Source of the DNA: Siphonodentalium dalli
Lineage: Eukaryota > Mollusca > Scaphopoda > Gadilida > Siphonodentaliidae
Reading direction: 5' to 3'
Assembly: GCA_032622095.1 (NCBI GenBank)
Contig: CP136061.1
Coordinates: 43,223,797-43,287,796, forward strand
Length of the DNA: 64,000 nucleotides
Of this stretch, positions 8,687 to 20,545 are shown one piece after another (the first letter of the stretch is position 1; each line of letters opens with the position of its first letter). The translations under genes were made by a program, and so were the position numbers. The notes beneath the pieces are model-generated. The model was not told where the DNA came from, ran no database searches, and worked only from the letters and a program-made list of their open reading frames with translations.

Positions 8687-8713
8687 AGTGACAACATTAT
8701 GATATACACATTA

Positions 8714-8742
8714 CCTTTTATACCACAACGCTTCTATTTATA
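8714..8742 (-). promoter_or_regulatory. Two TATA boxes upstream of the TBP-like gene
   Basis: Read on the minus strand, TATAAATA is at 8742..8735 and TATAAAAGG at 8722..8714, that is about 49 and 28 bp before the ATG at 8686. The far box predicts a start near 8705..8712 and a leader of about 20 nt. The near box predicts an almost leaderless transcript. An out-of-frame ATG at 8697 (seven codons, TAA at 8674) would be in the longer leader only. These are strong TATA matches in front of a gene that itself encodes a TBP homologue. Confidence 0.6.
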
Positions 8743-9257
8743 GTAGGGGCCGGAAGTAGGTACCCAACAGACGAACTCAATAGACTCGTCCATAATGTCG
8801 AGGCCTCGTGACCTATTGACAAATTAACGATAGATGTGATTATTATCGTATAAATAATAATAATTTGACAGAAATATACAATCTCGGATCTAGGTACTTT
8901 CTGGCCGAGCCACTCCCACTTTTCTGAAGAACCATCACTCTCCATAATAAATTATTATAAAATAGTACATTCACAACCCTTATAACGATATCACGTGACA
9001 TAGATAATACACTGATATATACACCGTATCTAAATAATAATATGCTAATGGGGATCATAAACCGACGCGTGGGCGGAGAATATAGGTCAAACACCAACGG
9101 TAGTACTGCAGAGAATGTAGGTCAAACTGTCTAGACTGCCACCAACTGGGGTCGGTATCATCACAGAGTTTAGGTTCAAATATATGGCTTATTTCACATC
9201 TAAATAATGCCAACATGAGCCTATTGCGGTCCCATGAAATAATTGCATGCACTATGA
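8743..9257. other. AT-rich stretch, probably the right terminal part of the Polinton
   Basis: No ORF with a recognisable product. The right terminal inverted repeat of the Polinton should lie here or just beyond, but its partner is outside the window, so it cannot be identified. A plus-strand TATAAATA at 8849..8856 has no ORF behind it. Confidence 0.35.
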
Positions 9258-9264
9258 CCTTATG

Positions 9265-9675
9265 ATGGTATCACCCCCCCCCCCCTCGGTACGCGGGATT
9301 CAGGGTGTTTTGAAGCCGTACGCGGGATTCATACCGCCGAATTAACTGGTATTCAGTTTCAAGCAAAACATCTTCGACGCAGGTTTTGATGGCGCAAAAT
9401 AATATTTTTGTGCTAGTTATCTCTATGAATGAGTGGGTAGAATAGCTTCTTGGGCATATTCGACCACTATGGCATCATAAAGTATCATTAATCGTATCAT
9501 AACGGCCTCATAACGCCCATAACGTGACCGGCGTCAATTTGTATGTCATTTATCGCATATTATTGCTTAACATGTATTCAGTATTCACCCCCAAAAATTA
9601 ACTGGTATTCAGGATTCACCCCCCCCCCCCAAATTAACTGGTATTCAGGATTCAGGGGGAGGGGGTGATACCCTC
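9265..9675. mobile_element. Small inverted-terminus element with poly-C tracts
   Basis: Ends in the inverted pair GGTATCACCCCC (9267) and GGGGGTGATACC (9661..9672). A 7-bp direct repeat CCTTATG flanks it at 9258..9264 and 9676..9682, a likely target-site duplication. Inside, attaactggtattcag occurs three times and cgtacgcgggattca twice, with C runs of 10 to 14. No coding potential. Confidence 0.6.
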
Positions 9676-9682
9676 CCTTATG

Positions 9683-10168
9683 TCCACCAGAACAGGCTGT
9701 TAGTTGTAGCATATACAGCACAGATAAGGAACGGGCCAGTTTATATGACGTATATAGTGCAGTTGTAAATGCAAAACATTACTCAGACCAAACCTGTTCA
9801 CATCAATACCTTATCATAATATAGCTGACTTAAATAACTGAAAGATCACCTTCAAGATAGTAGAAAATAACTATTGTATTTTCGTCTACGGCATTTCTTT
9901 CAACTAAACGCATGGTCCTTATCACAAAGCAACATAGGTAACGACACACGCTTGTAACGTAACTAATTATCAAAAAATAAAATATGCACATTCTTTATGC
10001 ATTTCCTATCAAACCAATAACCAGCAGGGATATATTTAGTTGGGATTTATTACAGCATCCTATTGTCAATTGTGTATAAAAGAATTGTATCCTGCTTTAA
10101 CCACCAATAAAACATGTAGAAGCGCCATTAAGAGTCGACACCAACTATTATTCCAGCCTGTTCTCTTG
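9683..10168. other. Non-coding, nothing recognised
   Basis: AT-rich sequence without credible ORF, splice pattern or repeat that I can match elsewhere in the window. Confidence 0.5.
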
Positions 10169-10615
10169 AAAATACGTCCATACTGAACGTATTTGAATAA
10201 CCCAAATACGCCCATATCGGCATTATTGGAATATGAATTACTCTATATGAACGTAAATGGGGCACGAAACAGTCGTATATGAGCGTATTCATATTACAAA
10301 TACGCCCATATCGCCATTATTTGAATATGAATTACTCTATATGAACGTAAATGGGGCACGAAAAAGTCGCACAAGAGCGTATTCATATAACAAATACACC
10401 CGTGTCGGGGGTATTTGATGCACCCCATACGAAACACGCCATATTAGCATTATTGAATCTACATTTTTTCATCGACACAAGTCATGCTCTTAACTTATTT
10501 CAAAATCTACTGTTTTCGTGCCTCATTAACGTTCATATAGAGCGTAATTCAGATTCAAATGACGACAATATGGGCGTAGTTGGGTTTTGAAATACGTTCA
10601 ATATAAACCTATTTG
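10169..10615. mobile_element. Foldback/MITE with a duplicated arm
   Basis: A block reading aatacgcccatatcg...gaattactctatatgaacgt is present twice in direct order (about 10200..10310 and 10311..10424) and once inverted (about 10520..10610, acgttcatatagagcgtaat...tatgggcgtagt). The outer arms pair gaacgtattt (10186) with aaatacgttc (10589). A relative with ttcatattgaac and the phrase caggctggaatta lies at 53.83 to 54.08 kb. No ORF of note. Confidence 0.6.
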
Positions 10616-11553
10616 CATGATTGCAACCTATATATGTTGATTATTCGGCCCAACTGACTCGAAAATCGTGAACGAGCATTATGTTTCCAAGGCGGAACTA
10701 CTCCTCCACATACTTTAATGGTATAGCACCGAGACATCGCGTGTGTAATATCCAAATGGACATGTGTCTCTGTTAGAATCATTTAGCCGAGAAAAGTCAC
10801 GCGGTCGGCACACACAGCAATGCACATAATTGCCAAATTTCACTGCTCACCCTGTTGGTAATTAACTTGAAAAGAAAAAAAGGTCATGGACAATTTGTCT
10901 TCAGAATCGGGTATATGCACGCTAAGTGTTTTCATTATGGCTATGTAATCACGACAGTCGTCGTTATCTGACTAACTTGTGGAAAATAACTTCAATAATT
11001 GATTCATCTTTGGTCTGCCCACTTGTCAGATTCCTCATCTCGAAAAAACATAGTCTCACAATTTCGGAATACCAAAAGCGTTCGGAGAACGGGTTCTGTA
11101 TCAGAAATATACCCACTTTCAGGGTATACCTGTTTCCAGTCTGCAATTTAGTGGAAACAAACTTGACCAGTCATATTTTAATAATTATCAGTGACTGTTA
11201 CATTGTTCAGTTGTGTAGAATTTTGTTATATTAACATTTCGTACCTGAAATATAATGGTCAATGTTTATTCAACGTATTAAATACCAATAATTAAAAACA
11301 CACCCGCTAATTATGTTAGTCTCATTTCATTGATTTATATATGCAATAGAATAATTGTGCGCTATGTACAATTAAGCAGTCAGTTAAGTTTAACCCAGCA
11401 GAAGGTAGTGAGCGGGCGTATTGTTGGCAAAACTAATACAGAGCGCTTAAACAAGTAAATTACCAAAAAGGCAATACATAAAGAGCGTTCATCTACAACG
11501 GTGCCGTATAATTAGTTGTATGATTAGATTGATTGTAAATGCTTTGACAATGT
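10616..11553. other. Non-coding, nothing recognised
   Basis: Contains a 102-codon frame at 10926..11234 without domain or splice support. The sequence is AT-rich and looks like intergenic DNA. Confidence 0.45.
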
Positions 11554-11557
11554 TTAA

Positions 11558-11949
11558 CCCTGTACCCAACAGAAGGGCCCTGTGCCAATGCATTCTCTTA
11601 TCTATGCGAGTCGACCATAGGTCGCCTCGCATATATAAGAGAATGCATTGGCTTAACTCATTAAAAATTATAAAATTGTTAAAGAATGTAAGAAAAAATG
11701 GTAAAAAGTGTTAAAAAAATATTTTTTTTAGGCCAATGCATTCTCTTATATATGCGAGGCGACCTATGGTCGACTCGCATATATAAGAGAATGCATTGGC
11801 ACAGGGCATAACTGTAACTATCACAATGTGGTCAAGGAGCCGGTTCCAATGATATCCATATTTGTATGGTTCTATTGAGACAGACCGAAGATATTTTAGG
11901 CTGTTGAAGCTTTATTTGGCCGGTTTTGGCCGGTTTGTTGGGTAAAGGG
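11558..11949. mobile_element. piggyBac-like MITE with two internal palindromes (copy 1)
   Basis: Flanked by TTAA at 11554..11557 and 11950..11953. The termini are CCCTGTACCCAACA and TGTTGGGTAAAGGG, so the outside reads TTAA-CCC...GGG-TTAA as in piggyBac elements. Inside are two nearly perfect palindromes of about 70 bp, around 11582..11652 and 11732..11801. Each has gcgagtcgaccataggtcgc at its centre and ccaatgcattctctta at its ends. They are separated by an A/T-rich spacer. Non-coding. A second full copy is at 53462..53816 in the opposite orientation, and a variant at 23.03 to 23.38 kb. Confidence 0.85.
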
Positions 11950-11953
11950 TTAA

Positions 11954-13334
11954 ACTACAATATATAACACCGTAGGAATGTCCAGTTTGGTCAACCACAT
12001 TCAATTTATTTATATATGTTGTGAATATTCTTACTTCGTGCAAATAGAACCAATCTTAAGACAAACGTTAGCAACTTATCATCTTTGTGAATTTGCTCAT
12101 TGGCCCAATACTATATAAAGCTTCTATGCGTGTAATTTATCAGACGGTCAAAATTTTAGTAGTATTATCAGTGGGGTAACATGGCAAGAGCTATTATACT
12201 TCAAACCTTCCGACTCACGACTCGTGGTCGGAACGGAGTAATGTGTCTTATTTGTCATTCAATTATATTTGAAAAAAAATGACTAGCAAAAAATCTGTGA
12301 CATTCAACTAGCCCGCCATTGAGTGTTTACAAACGCAGAATGTGAACCGCAGATTTGGACGAAGTATAGCCCTTTCGATGTTACCTCTCTTCCTTCCCGT
12401 AAGCACCAAACACGTACGTCACATGTGAATTATTGTGATGTGGTTCTTATTGGTGATCTATACATGCATGTACATGTATATATATATAACAGAGTGGCAT
12501 TGTGCTCATTGCTGAGAAAATGTTGAGAAAACGTGACACAGATGGTCGGCATTGTCGACTTATAATAGGAAGTTGTTACATGCATGGAGAGTACAGAATT
12601 CAACAAACTTACGAAAACGATATGCATAATATATAGCATCTATCAAGTAAACGTTCGAGCTTTTTTAGTGTACAGACGATCAAAACATGCGACGGAATTA
12701 ATTAGCTCTAATATGTCATCGCCCACTTGAATGGACGGCACCATGACAAAACAAATAGTCAGAAAACTCTTCTCTGATTTCTGGGCCAGTTAAGATAAGT
12801 ACGTGTAAGTAGCCACTCCATTGTCGTCAGCGCTCTCATCTGTCGACAATCCTTGTCTATACCCGCCATTGAGCTACCATCGACATTATACCATCGACAT
12901 ACTGCCCATTTGAGCGTAAACGTTTTTAGTATAGTTTTATTGCCAAGTCATAAATTAACATGAAACAAGCAAAACAAAGAACATACTTATATACATAATA
13001 TACAGAAGGAATACAGTTGCGTTCCCATCACGCGCATCATCACAACACAAGTATGAATGCGTCATCTGTTATATACCTATAATATTTATAAATTTATGAA
13101 TACATCGCACTGATATCAGCCCCTCAGTGAGTAGAGTGGAGAATATACGATCTCCCTCATTTGTCACAGGAGACACGGGCAGTACGATGTATGTTTGGAC
13201 ATTGTCATATGTGGACATAATTATTGGATTATTCATCTGACAAATACAAACAAGACCAAACGGTTGTCGAACTTATAGGCTGAACATTCATACAAATTGC
13301 AATCTAGTAACTACTCACGGTGAGTATTCCGTTG
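11954..13334. other. Non-coding, no gene recognised
   Basis: No domain-bearing ORF. The small hairpin ttccgactcacgactcgtgg near 12209 and a TA-rich tract at 12470..12490 are the only structures noted. The 3' part may be the untranslated tail of the minus-strand LINE fragment at 13335. Confidence 0.45.
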
Positions 13335-13676
13335 TCAAAAACAGCTTAGTTCCTTGAATGCGCATCTCAGGAATATACAAACTCGTTTTAGGATGCTCAT
13401 ATTCTCAATAGATATCAATCGGTAGAATTTCTCTCTGTTCGGCTTCTCCCAGTAATATTTAGGAATGAATTTCTCTCTAATTTTATCTAATTGTTTGCAT
13501 TGAATAACCAAGTGGTATTCATCACCAATAGCAATTTGGCACAGGTTGCATAGTCTCTCTAATTTTGGTTGATTTTTCCACCTCCCCCTCTCAATCGGGA
13601 GTCTGTGATTCGAGGTGCGAATTTTCATGAGGAATTCGGCAAGACGATATGGAATTTCAATGAGATAACGGCTCAT
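13335..13676 (-). pseudogene. Non-LTR retrotransposon (LINE) ORF2, C-terminal fragment
   Basis: 113 codons ending in a stop. LMKIRTSNHRLPIERGRW followed by RLCNLCQ..IGDEYHLVIQC is the region after the reverse transcriptase in a LINE family, with a CxxC...H..C pattern. The same family, better kept, is at 63458..63889 (RTKNHKLPIE, LCTLCNSEIGDEYH). The reverse transcriptase core itself is absent, as in typical 5'-truncated copies. Confidence 0.75.
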
Positions 13677-14127
13677 TTTTGGGTACTGTTTAAGGGATAA
13701 GTATAGTTAGGCAGGTAGTTGTGAACAGCAATACACGTGCGTATACCACCCGTCGAATCTTAGTCTTCAAAACTTGAAATTACACTGACATGATACCAAA
13801 GGCATTCCTTACGATCCGCCGACGCCCTGGCATGCGATAATTGAAAATCTTTTGATCTCCTAGGGATGTGTTCTGTGTGGGTATATGGTCTCACCCACTG
13901 GAACTACTTAGAGACAACACTTCGTCGCATACTAGGAAGTATGGTCCCGGTGTTAGCCTTCACACGAGAGTTGAAGGACTAGGTAGCATTCCCTGGTCCA
14001 TAAGCGAACACAACGGACCATCCCTGTATACCGCGAAGTTAGACTTACTTCCCGCAGTTCCAATATCAATTGGCCTTAGTCTGGCATATGCATCCGCAAT
14101 CGCTAAAAGGACTATGCTGGATCTCAT
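13677..14127. other. Non-coding, nothing recognised
   Basis: The 87-codon plus-strand frame at 13868..14131 shows no family motif and no splice support, and it runs up to the Harbinger fragment. I see no gene here. Confidence 0.4.
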
Positions 14128-14510
14128 TTAACGAGTTTTGTAATTGAAGTACAACGATCCACTTTGTGGTGGGAGCTTGATGTCCACACGCTTACCATCT
14201 ATGGCACCAACGCAGTGTGGAAAGGTCCACCTCATTTCAAGTTCAGCAGCAAAAGACAACTTTATCACGTGATTGTATTGGATGAGGCTTTCCGTGACAG
14301 CAGTGTAAATTACTTCACATTCAATTAGGTTGAAGTCTGAAATGGCTGACACAGAGTCCCGATAATCAAAAATGCTGATCCTATTGCAGGAAAGCTGAGT
14401 GCAACACACAGTTTTTCATATGCAGATAGAGATTTCCTCGCGGCATCCTTCTTAGTTATTGGCGGAGTGATTTTTCTCAAGATGTATTCAAATTGTGATG
14501 GATCCATCCT
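14128..14510 (-). pseudogene. PIF/Harbinger transposase (HARBI1-like) fragment
   Basis: The first part (14510 downward) reads MDPSQFEYILRKITPPI and [12 protein letters not shown], the usual start of Harbinger nuclease proteins. After a frame change near 14330..14400 it continues with [20 protein letters not shown] and SGSLYFNYK, the block carrying the first catalytic Asp (GAIDGK). The copy stops there, and the rest of the DDE domain is missing. A dead, truncated and frameshifted transposase. Confidence 0.85.
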
Positions 14511-14525
14511 GAAAAAGAAAAACAA

Positions 14526-16178
14526 TTATAAATATATAAAATATATACACAACTTTTATATCTTTACGATGTATAAATGTTGGCATCAGATTCCAGGTTT
14601 GCTTCGTGTGCAGTATATTGTATATTTGTTTGTCCCATGCAAACCTGTTTTGTGGAGTTATAAATAGATTGTGCCTACTAAGTTGACATAGGCTACTTAT
14701 TCTTTTCGACACATTCATTACTTATTTGCATATTAGTCAGGCTAATGTATATAGGATGAAGACTACTTCTCTTCTGGGCTCTTTAATGTGCATTTTACCA
14801 AGAGCCCCCAAGAGAACTATATGACTCCCTACCCAATGTTGCCCTATCTGAGCATACTCTAATGCGGGGATCAAGGGAGCTTGGCATTCGCGAAAGCAAA
14901 CAAATATTTAATGCAGTACAGACATATATTATGACAACAAAAAGATTTCCATGATTTGTACGGGTAACAAATTTCTATGGATTCCGGTCGCATTATGCGG
15001 TAGCATGATATTCCCCATTATATATGTAGTACTAAATGTCTTCCGATAGCGATTATTTTGTATGTTATTTGTTATTATCCTGTATATACGTGAAATGATT
15101 CCACATGAAGGATGCTGCTATATTCACAGTGAATACCATTGAAATAGGAATTGGCCATTGCGATTGACCTCCTCCCACGATGCCTGACGCATGCATATTA
15201 CTATAGACGAGCATCATTGTTATCACGCAACAACTCAATTATTGAAAACTCCCTATCTCTAACACTATCTTCTCCCTGTTTCCATCCCTAACTCAAACTT
15301 AGTTATATATCTCCATTTCTCCTAAAAACATTATTTCAATCCTTTCCCGTCTGATCGATACCCTTCCCTCACTTATTGGGGAAGGGGCATGTCGCCAAAG
15401 AGGAGAAGACTTCATATAAGCCATCGGGATTGTTGTCTGATCCTCATTTTCATACATTATCTCATCTATTTTGCATATTTGTATCATCTGTATATTATGT
15501 TATCTGTTTGGATTTGGAAATAAAAATATGTTTACACTAAGACTACTGTGTGGTTTCCCCGAACCCACAAATAATATGACACCAAAGAGTTGACAAATAT
15601 TTTTGTTTTATTAATTTGGCAATCTCTTGATGCCATCTTTATTTTATATTCGGGAACAACCTTACAGTAGACATCTGGACAATATCCGATTAAAATCGCG
15701 AAAATGTTATATTTGACACCAACTTTTATGAAAGGTTTGGAAAAATGTTTGCAAATTTTCGTTCGGTGTCATTTAAGTTGTATGCTCGGGACAACCCAGC
15801 AGTAGTGTTCGCTATATATGAATTGTATGTTCTTTTTTGTTTATCCTAAAAGTCTGAATCTGTCAGAAGTCGAGTTTATTTCTGATACGATTTTCCAACC
15901 AATTAACAGATTCGGTGGTTCGTGAAAATTCGAATTTTGTATCCGCCCCCACAACTCTACTCGAGCATCACCATTTCGGCAACATCGATCACATCACATC
16001 ATGGGGTGTGTATGGGTTTTGATGCCCAAGGATTATGTTTGTACATTTGTGTACCCCTTCCAAATCTCATCACTGACTTTAAAAGGACGCCACTTCGGCA
16101 GCTTTAAATCGCACAATTAAATACAAATATTAAACAACATCAACAAATAATGCATGTAAAGCCATGGCGCCGAATAGC
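14526..16178. other. Non-coding, nothing recognised
   Basis: AT-rich intergenic-looking DNA. No ORF over 66 codons, no matching repeat in the window and no splice pattern that I trust. Confidence 0.45.
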
Positions 16179-16180
16179 TA

Positions 16181-16393
16181 CAGTAATGCTCTAAGTAATC
16201 GACTTCTTAACCGCAGCAGAATTATGGGTAACTTTTCAGGATTTAGTCGGAAATATGGCTTGTTGCCATTTATCGGAAAGCTCTCGGTGAGAGCTTTCCG
16301 ATGAATGGCAACAAGCCATATTTCCGACTAAATCCTGAAAAGTTCCCCATAATTCTGCTGTGGTTAAGAAGTCGATTACTCAGAGCATTACTG
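16181..16393. mobile_element. Fully palindromic Tc1/mariner-type MITE (copy 1)
   Basis: 213 bp that is almost entirely one inverted repeat, with the two arms meeting at gaaagctctcggtgagagctttc. Termini are CAGTAATGCTC and GAGCATTACTG, flanked by TA at 16179..16180 and 16394..16395. CAGT...ACTG ends plus a TA duplication fit Tc1/mariner. A second copy of exactly the same length is at 29236..29448. Confidence 0.85.
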
Positions 16394-16395
16394 TA

Positions 16396-18190
16396 ATCCA
16401 CGGATCCAGGTGGAAAACGGTAAGCGAACACGATTCTGATGAAATGGCATTGAATGGCGATGACAATGGTGTAAATACGGTGGGGATGTGGTATTTTCCA
16501 CGATTTTGGGACTAACATGAACAGAAGGTCAGGGTCGATGACCAAAAAGTATATTGTGTTTTTTAGATTAGAGTTAGACTATAGTTAAATAACACAACTT
16601 TATAGAATAAGACAACATTTGATCATTTTGATGATACATATAATTCATGACATATAAAATGTATTTACCGTTGTGACTAGAACGAATACAACGTCGACTA
16701 ACTCTTCCAGTGAAAAGGAGTCTAAATCAATCATATATATTAGTGCATCGAAGTGGATTCTATAACCAATTACTCTACCCCATGCAGCGCTGCAATTATC
16801 AAGTCTATGAACAAATCAGCTTGTCATATTATATGTGTTCTTTGCTGATATGTTAAATCGATAGTGAGACGAATCGATTCTATGTAGCGATACCATTTTT
16901 CTTAAAGATCCACTGTCCCATTTGACACCATAAAACATGGATACATCTTCGATTCCAGAAATTAATTAGATCTTGCCAATGGGCCCATTAATGTGATGTT
17001 CTGCATGGTGGGCATGCAGATATCGACTATCAAAAGGAAATTTTTAACGTTGTGAATTTTGTCAGGTTAGCATAAATTTCAGTGATCATCTCTAATATAG
17101 TTCTATATAATTCTTTACCCAAAAGCAGTATATAATGTACAACTGGCGTCTACATCGGTAGACCAAATTAGCTGGCATGTCATTTATTCGATTTAGAGAG
17201 ATTAATCTGTATTTAATCATCATCAGGATTGCATTAGATAATTATAAAATAAACCTTAGCGTATTTTCATTGTATTGCATATTGAAATAACAGAACATGC
17301 AACGGTTTTATAATTGTTTCTAATGATTTTTTCATAAATATTATGCTGTAGCTGCAATAGATACGAAAATTAAAGACATTTAATGCAACACATACACATA
17401 GAATAGACACTGTTCCCAATAAGTTGGTACACAACTGCATGATGAAACCTCCCCATAAATTGTAAAAACAGTTTAGTATGTCCTCTTTAAATGGTAATCA
17501 TGATACTTTGTGTAAAGTAATTGGATGTAATTGAAAGAGTAATTGAATTACATGTCTATTTATCCAAGTAAATAAATAATGACTCCATTACAAATTACTC
17601 TTAATTACTTGACAACAAATTACAGTCAATTACAATTAAACATAGCAAGTACCCCATCCCGGACTAGTGGATGGTTTTGTAGATTTTCGCAATGTCTGCC
17701 GCATTGTGGATTCAATTTTAAGACATCTGATGTCAACGAGACCGGTCATATTACCCATATCTAAAAAAAAAAATCAGCTCCGATGGTCCAGCCGTTTCCG
17801 TATAAACAATAATTAGATAAATGCCAGTTGTAACAGCCTTTAATTCAAGCTTAGTTTGACACTGTGTGTCACAAGTAGTCCCTCACATGACGTCACATGA
17901 AGGAAGATTAACGATTCAGACTCCATCATCCATAATGGAATATTCAATCGCATGAATCGGCATAACATCAGTTATGGGCGGCCTATCGCAAAAAAAATCT
18001 TTGCGACAACGTGCTCATGGGGTTGGCGGGCATCGATAATGACTGAGAAAGGTTACACCGGTGATATCCTTCAAACTGTGACTCTGACTGTACGACAGAC
18101 ACAAATTTAACCTCACGCTACTTTGCTTTTGCTATATGTTCCGGATCTGGAGATAAAGATAGTTGACAACTACGTGGCATACATGTACAC
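16396..18190. other. Non-coding, with one dispersed repeat
   Basis: No gene seen. Positions about 16725..16925 (tctaaatcaatcatatatat, gcatcgaagtggattct, gacgaatcgattctatg) recur at 20905..21155 with small indels, so this is one copy of an unclassified dispersed repeat. The tract 17520..17640 consists of repeated attac/aatta words. Confidence 0.5.
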
Positions 18191-18450
18191 CGAATATTAA
18201 TATGCATCGACAACATGCACATATCGAAAAATCTCTTTATACAGTGGCAAGTTTGCCAGGAAATATTTTGCATGCAGGCATTTTGATATAGAAACTATAC
18301 AATATGACATGAATAAACAAGAATAAACTAAATGCTTATAACATGCATATGTAACACAGCTAACTATACATGAGAAGTAAAAGCTCTGTAGTTCCATCTG
18401 TATGAGCGATGCTACCGGAATTTACCTGTAAATAGCATGACATTTTCTCG
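18191..18450. repeat. Dispersed repeat, member of a family also at 19.6, 22.6-22.9 and 59.7-59.9 kb
   Basis: Shared words include acatgcatat, catgagaagtaaa, gtagttcca and gatgctaccg, with their inverses near 22.57..22.86 kb. There two arms (ggtgccagaatatgaaagga and ccgttcatattctggcacca) form a foldback. Probably fragments of one non-autonomous DNA transposon family. Confidence 0.5.
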
Positions 18451-18769
18451 CAGGAATCAATTATAGAGGTATTTGAATGCAAATGTCAGTAGCACCGTTA
18501 CAAGTGGGCCTACATAAATCATTGAAAAAATGTGTGGAACATGATCCGGTTATTCTTCATTCGGAGAAAACAACTCACTAGTTGACAATTGTAAATGTGT
18601 CATTATCAATATTAGAAATTAATAAAAGGCCGCTCGGCCACAGTGTCCCCCGAACCGGTGGCTTCATTTGGAGTGGAGGCTTTGTAGAAGTATACTATTT
18701 GGATACTTCACTTGTGCATTGTCTCATTACTGACATGCATACAAATAACCAAATCTTAAATTTTTTTTA

Positions 18770-19475
18770 GAATTTTCTAAGTCGAAAAGCCCATAACTCT
18801 GAGAAAAATCATCGGATCAAACTCAAATTCGAACTTGACCTGTATTTTGATATCAATGACTCACAAAAAAATGTAATTTTCAATTGAACAGTCCAAACTT
18901 GAGTTATCATCCGGAAACCAAAGAAAAAAGAAGAAAATTTAATTAAAAGTCCATAACTCTAGGAAAAATTAGAACTCAACCTGTATCTTGATATGACTGA
19001 TCCAAATAAAAACGGTATTTGCAATTAAAGGATCCAAACTTGAGATATCATCCGGAAACCGAAAAAGTGAGAAATTTTCTAAATAAAACAAGTAGAAAAA
19101 GGGCCACACCTCTCTCAAAAATGGGCGGAGCAAACCCATATTCGAACTTGACATGTACATAGGGCTGATAAACTCACATACCAAATTTGGTTCAGATATC
19201 ACACAAACTGAAGTTATCACCGGAAACCAGATGATTCTAAGTAAAAAAAGGCCATAACTCTCGCAAAAATGGGCGGAGCAAACCCATATTCGAACTTGAC
19301 CTGTATTTCGGTCTGATAAACTCACCTATGAAATTTGCTTTTGATCTAATAAACGAAACTAAAGTTATCATCCGGAAACCATTTCCGGACGGGCGGACGG
19401 ACGCACACACGGACGGACGGACGGACGGACACCGGCTATTTTAATAGTCCCCCGAATTTATTTTTTTCGGGGGAC
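18770..19475. repeat. Degenerate tandem repeat ending in an (ACGG)n tract and a hairpin
   Basis: A unit of about 120 to 150 bp recurs four times: cataactct..aaaaat, gatcaaac or gagcaaacccatattcgaac, ttgacctgtat, gttatcatccggaaacc. The array ends in ggacggacggacggac and then tcccccgaat...ttcgggggac, a short stem. I recall similar blocks scattered through genomes of marine invertebrates, which supports the broad origin. Non-coding. Confidence 0.75.
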
Positions 19476-20087
19476 AACTATATTATGTTTGTTATTATGT
19501 TGTTTATGATATATATGTTCGTTATTTTCAATTGTGCAACTGCCATAAATTGGTGTATTGCAATAAATATATATATCTATCTACATTTTACTTCACATGT
19601 TCGATTTGGATGCATACTATATGCACGTTTCCGTTCATATTATGGCATGTACCATGTGGTTTTCTATGACGAAATGCCTGCAAAACATATCGTGCAAATT
19701 TGCCAGCGTATGAACGTACACTATAATAAAGAAAAAACAAACTTTTCACTTAGTGTAAACATATTTTATTGCATAATAATATCGCAACGGGATTGAGACA
19801 CAAGTTTTACAACTTACAAATGGTCTCTCTCCCCTCATAATTGTATTACACAAAATGAACATAAAATATAATCACACACAAAATAATTCATATGTACAAC
19901 ATCTTTTCACTTATAACAATATAATGATATAATCCCGAGTATGACAATAACGGTGGATATTTCTCTTTATGGGGGGGTGGTTCGTCCCGTGGGTCGGTGG
20001 CTCAGACGAGTCTTCGCATTCTATATATGTAGTGATAATACAACATGTTACATTTGCAGCGTAGGTTTGCACATCAATGTGTTTACT
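19476..20087. other. Non-coding; probable 3' tail of the LINE at 20088
   Basis: AT-rich. Positions 19620..19720 match the dispersed family with ccgttcatatt and tgtggttttctatgacgaaatg. The remainder lies directly downstream of the minus-strand LINE stop and may be its untranslated region. Confidence 0.4.
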
Positions 20088-20350
20088 AAAATTTGAACCG
20101 CGATGTCGAGGTTATGTATAATTGAACAGCCCTAAATATGTTCCGGTTTTGTGTACTATTCAGGTTAGTATCTCCAAGGAGGAGTTTCTCGAGATTAATA
20201 GTTAGTACACCAATGGTAGCGAGTTGGTGAAACAACAAACATCGTTGATCTGTGTAAAATGGACAAACAAAAAAATAATGATTTGCTTCTTCGGCCGGGT
20301 GACCACAACGACAGCTTGGGTTGTCCGATATGAAGTTAGAAAATTTGTCA
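20088..20350 (-). pseudogene. LINE ORF2 C-terminal fragment with CxC..H..C zinc-like motif
   Basis: Translating the minus strand gives SDNPSCRCGHPAEEANHYFF, then VCPFYTDQR, LLLGDTN, IFRAVQLYI and a C-terminal TSTSRFKF-stop. This is the usual post-reverse-transcriptase tail of one LINE type (C.CG...E...H.F..CP.Y...R, then LL.GD, IF..VQ.YI..T.RF). A small frame disturbance separates the zinc block from the last part. It is cut on its 5' side by the GGGTAA-rich repeat. Confidence 0.75.
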
Positions 20351-20364
20351 CCGTCACTTCAAAT

Positions 20365-20545
20365 CGTGTTGGGTAAATTTTACCCCAAATTGGGTAAAAT
20401 GTTTATCCAACGCAATGGTTCATATAGGACCACGAGAACGCTTAGTAACTTTTTTGTTGGGTAATACATATGTTACCCAGTTTGGGTCAATTTTACCCAA
20501 TGTTGGGCAATGTGTTTGCTTAACGCAGGGTAACAATTTACCCAA
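20365..20545. repeat. Short element built from GGGTAA / TTACCC words
   Basis: About ten copies of ttgggtaa or its complement lie in inverted and direct order (gggtaaattttacccc, tgggtaaaatg, gttgggtaat, ttacccagtttgggtc, ttttacccaatgttggg). It interrupts the LINE fragment, so it is probably an inserted small transposon. Word spacing is irregular and does not resemble a telomere. Confidence 0.5.

Larger units (their letters stand above)
1..9257. mobile_element. Polinton/Maverick virus-like transposon, left part outside the window
   Basis: One element is inferred from its gene set: protein-primed DNA polymerase B, FtsK/HerA-type packaging ATPase, retroviral-type integrase with chromodomain, jelly-roll capsid proteins and small basic proteins. 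This combination defines Polintons/Mavericks and related adintoviruses. The two gene blocks converge near 5.13 to 5.27 kb. The left terminal repeat lies outside the window, so the right terminal repeat cannot be recognised by comparison. The right limit at 9257 is only a guess, set by the small element starting near 9265. No adenovirus-type cysteine protease gene is seen. The polymerase is broken, so this copy is probably not autonomous, but the other ORFs are open. Confidence 0.9.

Noticed and set aside
8674-8697. Regulatory upstream ORF of the TBP-like gene
   Set aside because: Only seven codons and absent from the transcript predicted for the nearer TATA box; noted but not called a feature.
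20365-20545. Telomere-like GGGTAA repeats
   Set aside because: Words are irregularly spaced and in both directions; an inserted small element is more likely.
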